64,000 bases of DNA from DATBLE01 sp963837265 (GTDB lineage Bacteria > Actinomycetota > Thermoleophilia > Gaiellales > Gaiellaceae): NCBI GenBank assembly GCA_963837265.1, contig CAWIMQ010000005.1, positions 48,145 through 112,144 on the forward strand, given 5' to 3'. This document shows, piece by piece, positions 1 through 8,730 of this stretch. The translations under genes and the position numbers were made by a program. Under the pieces are notes generated by a model. That model was not told the DNA's origin, searched no databases, and saw only the letters and a program-made list of their open reading frames with translations. Each line of letters opens with the position of its first letter. Position 1 is the first letter of the stretch.

Positions 1-212
1 CCACGGGCGTGACGAGGTGGTGGAGGGGCACACCCCACCTCGAGCTGACCAGCCCTTCACCCCGGAGCTGCGCAGCACGTCCCGGGTCCAGGGCCTGAAC
101 GACCGCGAGCTGCGGATGAGCGCAGCTCGCAGTCGGCCGTCAGTCAGCCCCGCCGCCGCAGGGTGGCGAGGCGTACCCCGTATCTTAGAGCACTTGCCCA
201 GGAGTCGCACCT

Positions 213-260
213 GTCCGTTTCGGACGGGCCGCCGCCCGGGGAGCCCACGGCTTCCCCGGG
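213..260 (-). terminator. paired hairpins downstream of glnA
   Basis: Two inverted repeats follow the glnA stop on the minus strand: a 5-bp stem at 213-225 and a stronger 8-bp stem with GC-rich inner pairing at 235-260 (arms CCCGGGGA and TCCCCGGG). There is no T tract, so this is a structure-only terminator guess. I see no gene in positions 1-284. Confidence 0.4.
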
Positions 261-284
261 CGAAGCGGGGGACGTCCAGCCCGC

Positions 285-1653
285 CTAGAGCGCGTGCAGG
301 TAGCGCTCCAGCTCCCACTGCGTGAGCTGGACGCGGTACTCGTCCCACTCCTTGCGCTTGATCTCGACGTAGCGGTCGAAGATGTGGGGACCGAGCGCCT
401 TGCGCGCGAGCTCCGACTGCGACAGCTCGTCGATCGCCTCTCCGAGGGTCTCCGGCAGCGCGACGATGCCGCGCTCGCGGCGCTGCTCGGCGGTCAGGTG
501 GTAGAGGTTCGTCTCCATCGGGTCGGGCAGCTCGTAGCCCTGCTCGATCCCCTCGAGGCCGGCATGGAGCAGCGCCGCGAAGGTCAGGTAGGGGTTGCAG
601 GCGGGGTCCGGGCAGCGGATCTCCGCCCGGGTCGCCTGCTCCGAGCCCGGCTTGTAGAGCGGGATCCGGATCAGCGCGGAGCGGTTCCGCTGCGACCAGG
701 CGACGTAGACGGGGGCCTCGTACCCGGGAACGAGCCGCTTGTACGAGTTCACCCACTGGGCGAACACGCCGGCGATCTCGCGGGCGTGACGCAGCTGGCC
801 GGCGATGAACGCCTTTCCGACCTCGGAGAGGTGCCGTGCGTCCTCCTCGTCGAAGAACGCGTTGCGCCCGTCCGTGAAGAGCGACTGGTGCGTGTGCATG
901 CCGGAGCCGTTCTCGCCGAAGATCGGCTTCGGCATGAACGTCGCGTAGACGCCGTTCTTGGCGGCGATCTCCTTGACCACCAGCCGGTAGGTGAGCGTGT
1001 AGTCGGCCATGTCGAGCGCGGAGGCGAAGCGCATGTCGATCTCGTGCTGGGAGGGGCCGACCTCGTGGTGGTGGTACTCGATCGGGATGCCCACCTTCTC
1101 GAGCGCCTGGATCGTCTCGTTGCGGAGCTCGGTGGCGGCGTCCTGCGTCGTCATCGCGAAGTAGCCGCCCTCGTCGAGCGTCTCCGTGCCCTTCGCGTCC
1201 CTGAAGAGGAAGTACTCGAGCTCTGGCCCGACGTTGAAGGTGTCGAAGCCGAGGCCGCGCATCCGCTCGAGCGCGCGCCGCAGCACGTAGCGCGGGTCGC
1301 CCTCGTACGGCGCCCCGTCGGGCGTGACGACGTCGCAGATCATCCGGCCGACCTTCGACTCGCCCGAGCGCCACGGCATGACGACGAACGTGTCCGGGTC
1401 GGGGATCGCGACCATGTCCGACTCCTCGATCGCGTTGAAGCCGGTGATCGACGAGCCGTCGAAGCCCATCCCGTCGTCGAGGGCTCCTGCGCACCTCGTC
1501 GGGGGTGATCGCGAAGCTCTTCAGATGGCCCTCGAGGTCGGTGAACCAGAGGAGCATCGACTCGATCCCCTCGGTCTTGCACTTCGCGAGCACCTGCGCC
1601 CTGGTCTCCTCGCTCGAGGTCGCCCGGTTCTTCGACTGCACCTGCTGGGGCAT
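285..1653 (-). CDS. glnA: glutamine synthetase type I, frameshifted near the 5' end
   Basis: Catalyses ATP-dependent formation of glutamine from glutamate and ammonia in the cytoplasm. The main frame (ATG 1469 to stop 285, 394 residues) carries the flap region HHHEVGPSQHEIDM and the ATP-site motif KPIFGENGSGMHTHQS. It lacks about 55 N-terminal residues. These are encoded in another frame from ATG 1651-1653, which has a strong GGGAGGAG ribosome site and reads MPQQVQSKN... to DEVRR. One extra base near 1485 breaks the junction, and removing it gives a normal protein of about 450 residues. The region where beta-type enzymes carry the adenylylated tyrosine looks like the non-adenylylated alpha type. 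The frameshift is either a sequencing error or a real lesion. A terminator-like hairpin lies in the leader at 1690-1729. Confidence 0.9.
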
Positions 1654-1689
1654 GCTCACTCCTCCCATTCTCTTGGCTCGACGACAACG

Positions 1690-1729
1690 AAAAAAGCCCC
1701 GAGCGCGGATCAATCCCCGCGCCCGAGGC
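1690..1729 (-). terminator. intrinsic terminator or attenuator in the glnA leader
   Basis: On the minus strand a 13-bp GC-rich stem (arms 1717-1729 and 1696-1708, two G-T wobbles) is followed at once by six T residues. This is a classic Rho-independent terminator. It lies only about 36 bases before the glnA start and no minus-strand gene lies just upstream, since the neighbouring GNAT gene is divergent. It would therefore stop transcripts heading into glnA, consistent with attenuation or riboregulation of nitrogen assimilation. That role is inferred. Confidence 0.6.
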
Positions 1730-1763
1730 CGCTTCGCCTTCGGACGCCTCCAGCATAGCGGAG

Positions 1764-1769
1764 TAGGCT
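1764..1769 (+). promoter_or_regulatory. putative -10 box (TAGGCT) for a leaderless GNAT gene
   Basis: TAGGCT lies 7 bases before the GTG start at 1777 and no Shine-Dalgarno sequence is present. The spacing places the transcription start at or next to the start codon. No convincing -35 is visible. Confidence 0.4.
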
Positions 1770-1776
1770 GTCGGTC

Positions 1777-2511
1777 GTGACCCCCGACCTCGAGGGCGCC
1801 GAGATCGCCGCGTACGCGGACGCCTTCCGGGCGGCGCCCGAGCTCTGCGAGGTGGCGGAGATCGGGGGGGCGACCTGCATGGCGCTCCGCCGGCTGCCGA
1901 ACCGCATCTTCTGCCGCGTCGCCGGCCTGGCCTCGACCGATCCGCTCGACGACATCGCCGCGTTCTACGGCGACACGCCGTGGTGGATCGCCGATTCGCA
2001 CCGGCTCGGGCCGGAGCTGGAGCAGCTCGGGTTCGAGCCGGACTACGGCTGGATGAAGTTCTCGCGCGGCGTCGGGCCGCGCGAGGCACGAAGCGGCCTG
2101 CACGTGGCCCGCGTCGACGCCGACCGCGCCGCCGACTTCGCCCGCGTCGTCGCGGCGGGCTACGAGCTGCCGGAGTGGGCGGCGCCGGTCGCCGCCAATG
2201 TCGTCGGCCGCCCGGGCTGGTCCTGCTACGTCGCCTACGAGGGGGACGAGCCCGCCGGGGCAGGCGCCCTCTTCGTCCACGAGGGCGTCGGCTGGCTGGG
2301 CTTCGCGTCGACGATCGACCGCTTTCGCGGCCGGGGCGCCCAGAGCGCGATCCTGGCCGCCCGCATCGAGGACGCTCGCCAGCAGCGCTGCCGCACGGTC
2401 GTGACGGAGACGGGGCAGCTCGAGGAGAGCCGCCCGTCGAGCTCGTACCGGAACATCCTCCGCGCCGGGTTCCGCGAGGCGGGTGTTCGCCCGAACTTCC
2501 GGGCGCCCTGA
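1777..2511 (+). CDS. GNAT family N-acetyltransferase
   Basis: A 244-residue protein with a C-terminal GNAT fold. The core contains an acetyl-CoA loop-like DRFRGRGAQSAILAARI (about residues 183-200) after the beta strand GWLGFAST, and a C-terminal SSYRNILRAGFREAG segment typical of the family. The N-terminal half (residues 1-100) looks like a degenerate second GNAT-like domain. It probably transfers an acetyl group from acetyl-CoA to a small-molecule amine; the substrate cannot be read from sequence. The GTG start has no ribosome site but sits 7 bases after a TAGGCT box, suggesting leaderless translation. It is divergent from glnA. Confidence 0.85.
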   Translation: MTPDLEGAEIAAYADAFRAAPELCEVAEIGGATCMALRRLPNRIFCRVAGLASTDPLDDIAAFYGDTPWWIADSHRLGPELEQLGFEPDYGWMKFSRGVGPREARSGLHVARVDADRAADFARVVAAGYELPEWAAPVAANVVGRPGWSCYVAYEGDEPAGAGALFVHEGVGWLGFASTIDRFRGRGAQSAILAARIEDARQQRCRTVVTETGQLEESRPSSSYRNILRAGFREAGVRPNFRAP

Positions 2512-2549
2512 CGGGGCGACCGCCGTCGCGGTCGCTACGCTGCCTCCGC

Positions 2550-3973
2550 ATGTTCTCGCGGACGTTCGCCGTTGCCGCGCTGGCGGCGCTCGTCTCGACC
2601 TGCGTCTCGAGCGCGGCAACTGCGATCTCCCGGAAGCCGCTCCAGATCGGCGCGGTCGTTCCCGAGCTCCTCGACCCGGGCCTCCAGGACTCGACGATCG
2701 GCCTGATCAAGCAGGCCGGCCTCGACGACGTCGCGCGCGTCACGGTCACGTGGCAGCGCGGACAGACCTCGATGGACATCGGGCTCCTCTCCGACCTCCG
2801 GACCGGGATCGACAGGGCCCGCGCCGCCGGGATCGACACCTACCTGGACGTCTATCCGAGCGGCAGCTCTCAGACCCCGACCACGGCGCGCGAGCAGGCC
2901 CGATTCGCGACGTGGACGGCCTCGGTCGTCGCCGGGATCCCCGGCCTCGCACACGTGATCGTCGGCAACGAGCCGAACCTGAACCTGTTCTGGTTACCCC
3001 AGTTCGGCCCCTCGGGCCAGGACCTCGCCGCCGTCTCCTACGAGCACCTGCTCGCCCGGGCCTACGACGCCGTCAAGGCGGTCGCGCCCCGCGTGGAGGT
3101 GCTCGGCGGCACGCTCGCGCACTCGGGGACCGACAAGCGGGGGACCGGCCGCGACACCCACTCGCCGGCGCGGTTCATCCTCGACCTGGGTGCCGCCTAC
3201 CGCGCCTCCCACCGGACGAGGCCGATCATGGACGCGTTCTCCTACCACCCCTACATGGAGCGAGCGAGCCTTCCCCCGACCTTCCGCCACGTACGCTCGA
3301 AGACCCTGACGATCGCCGACTACGGCAAGCTCGTCTCGGCGCTGAAGCGGGCGTTCGCGGGGACGAGGCAGAAGGGCGCCACGCTGCCGCTCGTCTACGA
3401 CGAGTTCGGGGTCGAGGCGCGCGTGCCGCCGTCACGCCTCTCCGGGTACAGCGGGCACGAGCCGCCGACCACGCACCCCGTCACCGAGGCGACCCAGGCG
3501 CGCTACTACGCGGAGGCGATGCACCTCGCCGCCTGCCAGCCGACGGTGCGCACGTTCATGGTCTTCCGGCTGATCGACGATTCGCTCCTCGGCGGCTGGC
3601 AGTCGGGCGTCTTCTATGCCGACCGCAAGACGCCGAGGTCGAGCATCTCCGCGGTCCGAGCCTCCGCGCGGGTCTACCGGCGAACGGTGGTGGCCGGCTG
3701 TGCCACGCTCCTCGCACCGAAGCCGGTCGTCGACTGGAAGCGGGCGCCGTCAGATCACCTGCGACGAGGACTGCGCCTACGTCGAGACCTACGCCGGATC
3801 GGGGCGAGCAAGCCGCTCGCGACGCTGCGCGGCAAGGCTCTCGCCGGCGAGACGACGCGGCTTGCCCGCCCGCCGGCGCGCTGAAGCCGGACCGGTACCG
3901 GATCTCGCTCCGCGTGACCGCGACCCGTACAGGGCGAACGCGTTCGCGGCGAGCGGCCCGGTCGTCGGCCTAG
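2550..3973 (+). CDS. putative secreted glycoside hydrolase, 3' end frameshifted
   Basis: The N-terminus (about 23 residues, MFSRTFAVAALAALVSTC...) is a signal peptide. The body resembles a clan-A TIM-barrel glycosidase: HVIVGNEPNLN carries the NEP acid/base-like glutamate and LVYDEFGVEA a nucleophile-like glutamate. The ATG start at 2550 is the only one that precedes a signal peptide. The first frame runs to 3884, but after about 3750 the recognisable tail jumps between frames (ITCDEDCAYVETYAG in one, LKPDRYRISLRVTA in another). I count three or four small indels and place the original stop at 3971-3973, overlapping the convergent GNAT remnant by CTAG. Substrate unknown. The C-terminal domain may be decayed or miscalled. 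Confidence 0.6.
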
Positions 3974-4859
3974 CCGAGAGCGAGCGGGAGCGGCGCGAGC
4001 ATCGTCGCGCTCACGCCGCGGTACGTGTAGCGAGCCGGTCGTTCAGCGCGCGCATCCCGTCGTTCCCCTGCTGCGTCCAGGTGACGATTTCGCGGTAGCC
4101 GTTCTGCGCCGCCCAGGCGAGCTCGCGCTCCTTCAGGGCCCGGCCGAGGCCGCGGCGGCGGCGATCGCGCCGGACAACGGTCAGACCATCTTCGGCGACA
4201 CCGTCGTCGTCGTGCCGGCAGAGCCCCGAGTAGGCGACGACCGCCCCCGACCAGCGCGACGAACGAGCCCTCGGGCAGGTCGCCTCGTCGCTCGGCAAGT
4301 CCTCGCGCGAGAACGCATCGCTTCGACGGTGGCGAAGTCGGCCCAGCCCTCGAGCGCGAGCGGGTGGGCGGCGTCGAGGAGCTCCGGCCACTCCGCGATC
4401 GCCACGAACTCCAGATCGTCGCAACGAGCAGGCTCTTTACAGTGCCTGGCACCGTCAAGAGCGCGACCTGCTCCAGCTGGCGGTCGACCTCCCGGAAGCC
4501 GAACCGCTCCGCGAAAGCCTGCGAGCCCGGGTCGCCCACGTGGGTGCCGACGCGATCGACGCCGGGCGCTCGACGTGCTCGCCCAGCCGGGCGAGCAGCA
4601 CCCGACCGAGCCGCGGCGGCGCGCTCCGGAAGGAACGGGGCGCGACGAATGCCCGCCCGGGGGCGTCCGACAACCCACCGATGCCGCTTCCGGCGAGCCC
4701 GCCGTCGAGGTCGGCGAGGAGCAGCAGCTGCTCCGGCTTCATGCGGGCCCGTTGCTGCTCGACCGTTCCGGCCGACTCGTTCGGAAGCACGACCCGCCGG
4801 ACGTGCAGCCACGCCTCGACGTCCGCGTCGCTCTCGACCGCGCGCACCTCGACGGTCAC
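3970..4859 (-). pseudogene. broken tandem GNAT acetyltransferase
   Basis: Reads as a gene of about 290 codons split over three frames. The GTG start at 4857-4859 overlaps the upstream methyltransferase stop (GTGA) and gives TVEVRAVESDADVEAWLHVR. The middle, around SQAFAERFGFREVDRQLEQ and EWPELLDAAHPLALEGWADF, is in other frames. The end carries a clear acetyl-CoA motif RRDRRRRGLGRALKERELAWAA and then NDRLGY-like residues in two frames. At least four frameshifts are needed, near 4020, 4240, 4420 and 4620. A palindromic repeat at 4436-4455 interrupts the protein with VPGTVKS. Either the gene is decaying or this stretch is poorly sequenced. It is the distal gene of the ABC/methyltransferase operon. 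Confidence 0.7.
4436..4455. repeat. palindromic mini-repeat, GTGCCTGGCAC type
   Basis: The palindrome GTGCCTGGCAC sits at 4442-4452 inside a TTTACAG...CCGT flank. Read on the minus strand inside the GNAT remnant it encodes TVPGTVK, matching the PGTV peptide produced by repeats in ddl and sufD. It has the shape of the short mobile palindromes often linked to REP-type elements. Confidence 0.55.
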
Positions 4860-5548
4860 GCTCGCTCCCACACCGAGACGTGCATCGTGCTCGCGGACGT
4901 GAACGGCTCGCGAGCCCAGCCGCCCCACCGTTCGCGCAGCCGCATCCCGGCCAGACGCGCCATCAGGTCGAGCTCGCCCGGCGATACCGAGCGGAACGGA
5001 ATCGAGAGCCGCTCCCAGCGTCCGTCGACGAGCGTGAAGTGATGGGAGACGAGCCGCTGGGTTGCGGGGTCGTACTCGTCGATACCCACGTGGGTGTCGG
5101 TGAGGTCGAAGACCTCCAGGCGACCGCCGCCGCCGACGCCGGCCTCGACGACGAAGCAGCCGCCCGGCTCGAGATGCGCGGCTGCGTTCCGGAAGCAGGC
5201 GGCCTGCGCCTCCTGCGTCGTCAGGTTCAGGATCGTGTTGAAGACGACGTACGCGAGGACGAACGACCCCTCCACGCGCGTGGTCGCGAAGTCGCCGATC
5301 CCGGAGATCGCGTCGGCGCCCGGCTTCTCGCGCAGCTTCGCGACCATCTCCGGGGAGAGGTCGATGCCGTGGACGCGCACGCCGCGCTGTGCGAGCGGCA
5401 GCGCGATGCGCCCCGTGCCGATGCCGAGCTCGAGCGCGGCCCCGCCGCCCGCCAGCGCCGCGAGAACGTCGACAACGGGCTCGACCGGCATCTCCGCCGT
5501 CTGCCGGTCGTAGCGGGCGGCGACAGCCGCGCCGAAGTAGTTCTTCAT
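4856..5548 (-). CDS. class I SAM-dependent methyltransferase
   Basis: A 230-residue protein starting MKNYFGAAVAARYD at 5548. The start is fixed by a 4-base ATGA overlap with the upstream ABC permease. The SAM-binding core is plain: motif I ALELGIGTGRIALPLAQRG (about residues 40-58), an acidic GIDLSPEM loop, and the post-motif FVLAYVVFNTILNLTTQEAQ. Members of this family methylate small molecules, and the acceptor is not predictable. Its stop overlaps the next gene start (GTGA), so it is translationally coupled within the operon ABC ATPase - permease - methyltransferase - GNAT. Confidence 0.88.
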   Translation of the reverse strand: MKNYFGAAVAARYDRQTAEMPVEPVVDVLAALAGGGAALELGIGTGRIALPLAQRGVRVHGIDLSPEMVAKLREKPGADAISGIGDFATTRVEGSFVLAYVVFNTILNLTTQEAQAACFRNAAAHLEPGGCFVVEAGVGGGGRLEVFDLTDTHVGIDEYDPATQRLVSHHFTLVDGRWERLSIPFRSVSPGELDLMARLAGMRLRERWGGWAREPFTSASTMHVSVWERA

Positions 5549-6372
5549 CCCGACCGCTTCAGCTTCCCGTGCTTCTTCGCGTACCGCTCGCCGCGGCGGA
5601 AGACGGCGAGGCCGAGCGGGATCGAGACGGCGCCGATCACGAGCAGCGGCCAGATGTCGCGCCATACCGCCGCCGGGCCGGCGCCGTCGAGGATCGCGTG
5701 CCGGATCCCCCGCAGCGCGTAGGTCGCCGGAGAGACCTTCGAGATCGCCTGCATCCAGCCGGGCAGGACCGACACCGGGTAGTAGACGCCGGAGACGACG
5801 AGCATGATCCCCTGGCCCATGAAGCCCAGCTGCGTCCCCTTCTCGGGCGAGATCAGCGGGAGGACGGCGGTCATCATCCCGATCCCGATGAACGACACGG
5901 ACGCGACTCCGAGCAGGAGCAGCGCGGTGCCGAAGTTCGCGTGCGGCATGTGCAGCGAGAAGAGCGCGGCGACGGCGCCGAAGACGAGCGACGCGCGCAC
6001 GACCCCGTAGCCGATCGCGAACAGGCCCATCCCGATCAGGTGCACCGGCCGCGACAGCGGCGCCATGAACGTGTACTCGATCGTCCCCTCCCAGCGCTCC
6101 CAGGCGACCGTCTCGGTGAGGATCTCGAAGACGATCCCGAGGTACGCCCAGATCACGGCTCCGATCAGGAGCTTCGTCGTCAGCTCGTTCACCTTTCCGG
6201 GAGCGATGTCGCCGGTCTTCGAGATGAAGACGATCGAGAGCGTGTTCGCGATCGTCCAGAGGAAGAACGCGACCTCCCAGAGCGCGTAGCGCTTGACCAG
6301 GTACCAGTTGCGCTCGACCACGCCGTACAGGCCGATCAGCTCGTGGCGGGCACGTGCGACTGCAGCCGTCAT
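5545..6372 (-). CDS. ABC-2 type transporter permease
   Basis: A 275-residue integral membrane protein with about six hydrophobic segments and the ABC-2 family layout, including a conserved SGVYYPVSVLPGWMQAISKVSPATY region before the last helices. It forms the membrane channel of an exporter with the ATPase encoded immediately upstream (4-base ATGA overlap at 6369-6372). Export substrates of such pairs include drugs, lipids and polysaccharides; nothing here decides which. The basic C-terminus RGERYAKKHGKLKR is cytoplasmic. Confidence 0.88.
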   Translation of the reverse strand: MTAAVARARHELIGLYGVVERNWYLVKRYALWEVAFFLWTIANTLSIVFISKTGDIAPGKVNELTTKLLIGAVIWAYLGIVFEILTETVAWERWEGTIEYTFMAPLSRPVHLIGMGLFAIGYGVVRASLVFGAVAALFSLHMPHANFGTALLLLGVASVSFIGIGMMTAVLPLISPEKGTQLGFMGQGIMLVVSGVYYPVSVLPGWMQAISKVSPATYALRGIRHAILDGAGPAAVWRDIWPLLVIGAVSIPLGLAVFRRGERYAKKHGKLKRSG

Positions 6373-7166
6373 CGGGCGCTCACCTCCTCTTCCTCCTTCT
6401 CCCACTCGTCCTCGAACGTCTTGCCGGTCGCGGCGAAGAACGCCTGCTCGAGCGTCTCGACGCCGTAGCGCCGCTTGATCTCGCCGGCGGGCTCGAGGCA
6501 GAGGAGCGCGCCGTCGTCGAGGATGCCGATCCGCTCGGCCAGGATCTCCGCCTCGACCAGGTCGTGGGTGCAGAGCAGGATCGTCGTGTCGTGGACGGCG
6601 CGCACCTCGCGGATGAAGTCCTGCACCTCGAGCTTCGAGCGCGGATCGAGCCCGGTGGTCGGCTCGTCGAGCAGGAGCAGCACCGGCGAGGTGAGGAGCG
6701 CCCTCGCGAGCGCCACCTTCTGCTGCGTTCCACGCGAGAGGTGCTCCATCGAGTGCGAGCGCCGCGAGACGGGGAAGCCGACCCGCCCGAGGATCTCCGG
6801 GATCCTCGTCCGCGTCTCCCGGGGCGTGAGCCCGTAGAACCGCGCCGCGTAGGCGAGGTTCTCGGTCGCCGACATCTTCTTGAAGAACGACGCCTCGACC
6901 GAGACGCGGTTGACCATCTGCCGTACGGCTCTGGTCTCCGAGATGTCGTGGCCGAAGATGCGCGCGCTGCCGCCGTCCGGCAGGAGGAGCGTGGAGAGCA
7001 GCCGGACGAGGGTGGACTTGCCGGAGCCGTTCTGGCCGAGGATCGCGATGCACTCGCCCCGGCTCAGGTCGAACGTGATCCCGCGCAGTGCGGCCACCCG
7101 GACGCGCTTGCGCCCGTCCTTGCGGACGAACTCCTTGCCCAGATTGTGAACTTCGACGGCCTTCAT
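6369..7166 (-). CDS. ABC transporter ATP-binding protein
   Basis: A 265-residue ATPase. Walker A is GQNGSGKST (about residue 44), the signature region is LSRGTQQKVALARAL, Walker B is LLLLDEPTTGLD, and the H-loop is LLCTHDLVEAE. This is the DrrA/CcmA-like class that pairs with ABC-2 permeases. It drives export with the downstream-encoded permease. The ATG at 7166 has GAGGAG about 6 bases upstream. It heads a four-gene coupled operon. Confidence 0.92.
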   Translation of the reverse strand: MKAVEVHNLGKEFVRKDGRKRVRVAALRGITFDLSRGECIAILGQNGSGKSTLVRLLSTLLLPDGGSARIFGHDISETRAVRQMVNRVSVEASFFKKMSATENLAYAARFYGLTPRETRTRIPEILGRVGFPVSRRSHSMEHLSRGTQQKVALARALLTSPVLLLLDEPTTGLDPRSKLEVQDFIREVRAVHDTTILLCTHDLVEAEILAERIGILDDGALLCLEPAGEIKRRYGVETLEQAFFAATGKTFEDEWEKEEEEVSAR

Positions 7167-7481
7167 GCGTTGCTCCTCGAGCCTCAGACGACACGGACAG
7201 CGACTGCGCCACTCCGGCGGGAACCGGGCGGCGCGCGCGAGAGCTGCGTGTCAGCCGAAGAGCAACATCGAGTCGCCGAGGCTAGCAGACGTCTCGGCGA
7301 GCGCGCAAGCGGGGCGGAGCCGGCGACCTACGGGTGGCGGTCTGGGTGTCTTCGCTTCGTCAACGTACGACCTCCGTTCGTCGCGGACGACCGATCATAC
7401 CGGCCCACGCTGGGGGCGCACAACCGCACGACGGCGGAGGGGCCTCGCGGCCCCTCCTGAGCTCCGCCGAATCGGAGACGA
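7167..7481. other. intergenic region upstream of the ABC operon
   Basis: This 315-base gap has no credible gene. It holds the region expected to contain the ABC operon promoter (minus strand, nearest 7167-7300) and the SRPBCC hairpin at 7436-7457. The remainder shows nothing I can name. Confidence 0.5.
7436..7457 (-). terminator. hairpin downstream of the SRPBCC gene
   Basis: A perfect 9-bp stem (GGAGGGGCC and GGCCCCTCC) with a 4-base loop lies 25 bases beyond the SRPBCC stop. It lacks a T tract but is well placed as a terminator. Confidence 0.5.
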
Positions 7482-7904
7482 CTAGATCTCGAGCCTCGCC
7501 TTGAGGTTCTCGAGCATGACATCCGCCTCGAGCTCGTTGCGCTTGATCAGGAAGCGCTCGAACTTGGGCTCCAGACCGAGCGGCAGCTTGTAGTCGGCCT
7601 CGAACGCGAGCTTCGTGAAGCCGTTCTCGCCCTGGAACTTCCAGATGAACGTGCTCTCGATCTCGCCCTCGGCCTTCTCGACGATCTTCTCGTCGACCAC
7701 GTGCTCGATCGTCTCGGTCTTGCCGGTGAACCGCTTCCCGGCGAAGTTGTAGAACCACTCGAAGCGGCGAACCGGCTTCGCCTCCACGGCCTTCACCTCG
7801 AACAGGCTGGGCCAGATCTCGGGCAGGTGGGCGGGCTCGTCCACGTACTCGAAGACCTCGTGCACCGGCTTCTCGACGGTGACGGCCTTCATCAGCTTCG
7901 GCAT
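7482..7904 (-). CDS. SRPBCC family (polyketide cyclase/START-like) protein
   Basis: A 140-residue protein with the helix-grip fold pattern. The N-terminal strand KAVTVEKPVHEVFEYVDEPAHLPEIWPSL is typical of the polyketide cyclase/dehydrase family, and the C-terminal helix (ELEADVMLENLKARLE) closes the hydrophobic cavity. Such proteins bind hydrophobic ligands; no catalytic residue can be assigned. It is transcribed alone, divergent from the following GNAT gene. Confidence 0.85.
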   Translation of the reverse strand: MPKLMKAVTVEKPVHEVFEYVDEPAHLPEIWPSLFEVKAVEAKPVRRFEWFYNFAGKRFTGKTETIEHVVDEKIVEKAEGEIESTFIWKFQGENGFTKLAFEADYKLPLGLEPKFERFLIKRNELEADVMLENLKARLEI

Positions 7905-8097
7905 CTCTGCTCCTTCCTCCCCCCGGGCTGCCTCTCCGCCGGGCGGGATCCTCGCTCCAACCGCGCCGCGGTCAAGACCAGAATTGACCGCGGCCGGGCA
8001 CGCCTCTAGGGTGGCCTCGCGCCGTCCGAGAGGACGCGGGAGGCGAAGCCGCCTCGGGGCCCGACAGGACGGCCCGGGGCGTTTCTCGTGGACCGGG

Positions 8098-8574
8098 ATG
8101 GAGATCAGACCGCTGCAGCCGAGCGACTGGCCCGCCGTGCGGGCGATCTACGCGGAGGGCATCGCCACGCGGCAGGCGACCTTCGAGACCGAGGCGCCCC
8201 CGTGGGCGAGCTGGGACGCAGGCCACAGGGACGACTGCCGCCTGGTGGCCGAGCGGGACGGCGAGGTGATCGGCTGGGCAGCGCTCTCGCCGGTCTCGGG
8301 CCGGCCCTGCTACGCAGGCGTGGCCGAGGAGAGCGTGTACGTCGCCGAGAGAGCACGCGGTCACGGCGTCGGCCGGGCCCTGCTCGATGCGCTGGTCGCG
8401 AGAGCGGACGAGGTGGGCGTCTGGACGATCCAGACGTCCGTCTTCCCCGAGAACGTCGCGAGCATCGAGCTGCACCGCCGCTGCGGGTTCCGGGTGGTCG
8501 GTGTCCGCGAGCGCATCGGACGGCTCGACGGCGCCTGGCGCGACACCGTGCTGATGGAGAGGCGCGCCGACTGA
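8098..8574 (+). CDS. GNAT N-acetyltransferase, phosphinothricin acetyltransferase-like
   Basis: A 158-residue enzyme matching the PAT/Bar branch of GNAT proteins over its full length. Family landmarks are TFETEAPPW near residue 30, the acetyl-CoA loop ERARGHGVGRALLDAL (about residues 88-103) and the C-terminal SIELHRRCGFRVVGVRERIG followed by DTVLMERR. Relatives acetylate phosphinothricin, methionine sulfoximine or other amino-acid analogues. Its proximity to glnA is suggestive, since methionine sulfoximine targets glutamine synthetase, but it may be coincidental. The ATG at 8098 follows GGGAT without a strong ribosome site. Confidence 0.9.
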   Translation: MEIRPLQPSDWPAVRAIYAEGIATRQATFETEAPPWASWDAGHRDDCRLVAERDGEVIGWAALSPVSGRPCYAGVAEESVYVAERARGHGVGRALLDALVARADEVGVWTIQTSVFPENVASIELHRRCGFRVVGVRERIGRLDGAWRDTVLMERRAD

Positions 8575-8614
8575 GCCTCCCGCGGTGGGACCCGGGCGAA
8601 CGGATCGTCACAGC

Positions 8615-8635
8615 TTCGTATCGGGGTCTGACCCC
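8615..8635. repeat. palindromic mini-repeat, GGGGTCTGACCCC type
   Basis: The palindrome is at 8623-8635. With its left flank (TTCGTATC) it is identical over 21 bases to the inverse complement of the copy inside ddl near 32.72 kb. Identity outside the palindrome shows the two share ancestry and did not simply converge on a hairpin. Confidence 0.65.
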
Positions 8636-8716
8636 ATACTGAATCGGAACTCGCTGCCCACAGCCACCCGCCCCGTCGTGTTCTCGAGCTGTGGAGACCA
8701 CGTCACCGACTCGCAA

Positions 8717-8730
8717 CGGGTCTGACCCCG
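8717..8730. repeat. second GGGTCTGACCCC palindrome
   Basis: A related 14-base palindrome (CGGGTCTGACCCCG) about 95 bases from the previous copy in the same intergenic region. Its flanks differ. Confidence 0.5.

Noticed and set aside
2483..3973. A 496-residue frame covering the glycoside hydrolase
   Set aside because: Only its last 30 codons look like real protein, as part of the frameshifted hydrolase tail; the rest is a shadow.
8098..8574. Calling the PAT-like gene a phosphinothricin resistance gene
   Set aside because: The family also acetylates methionine derivatives and other amines, and sequence alone does not fix the substrate.
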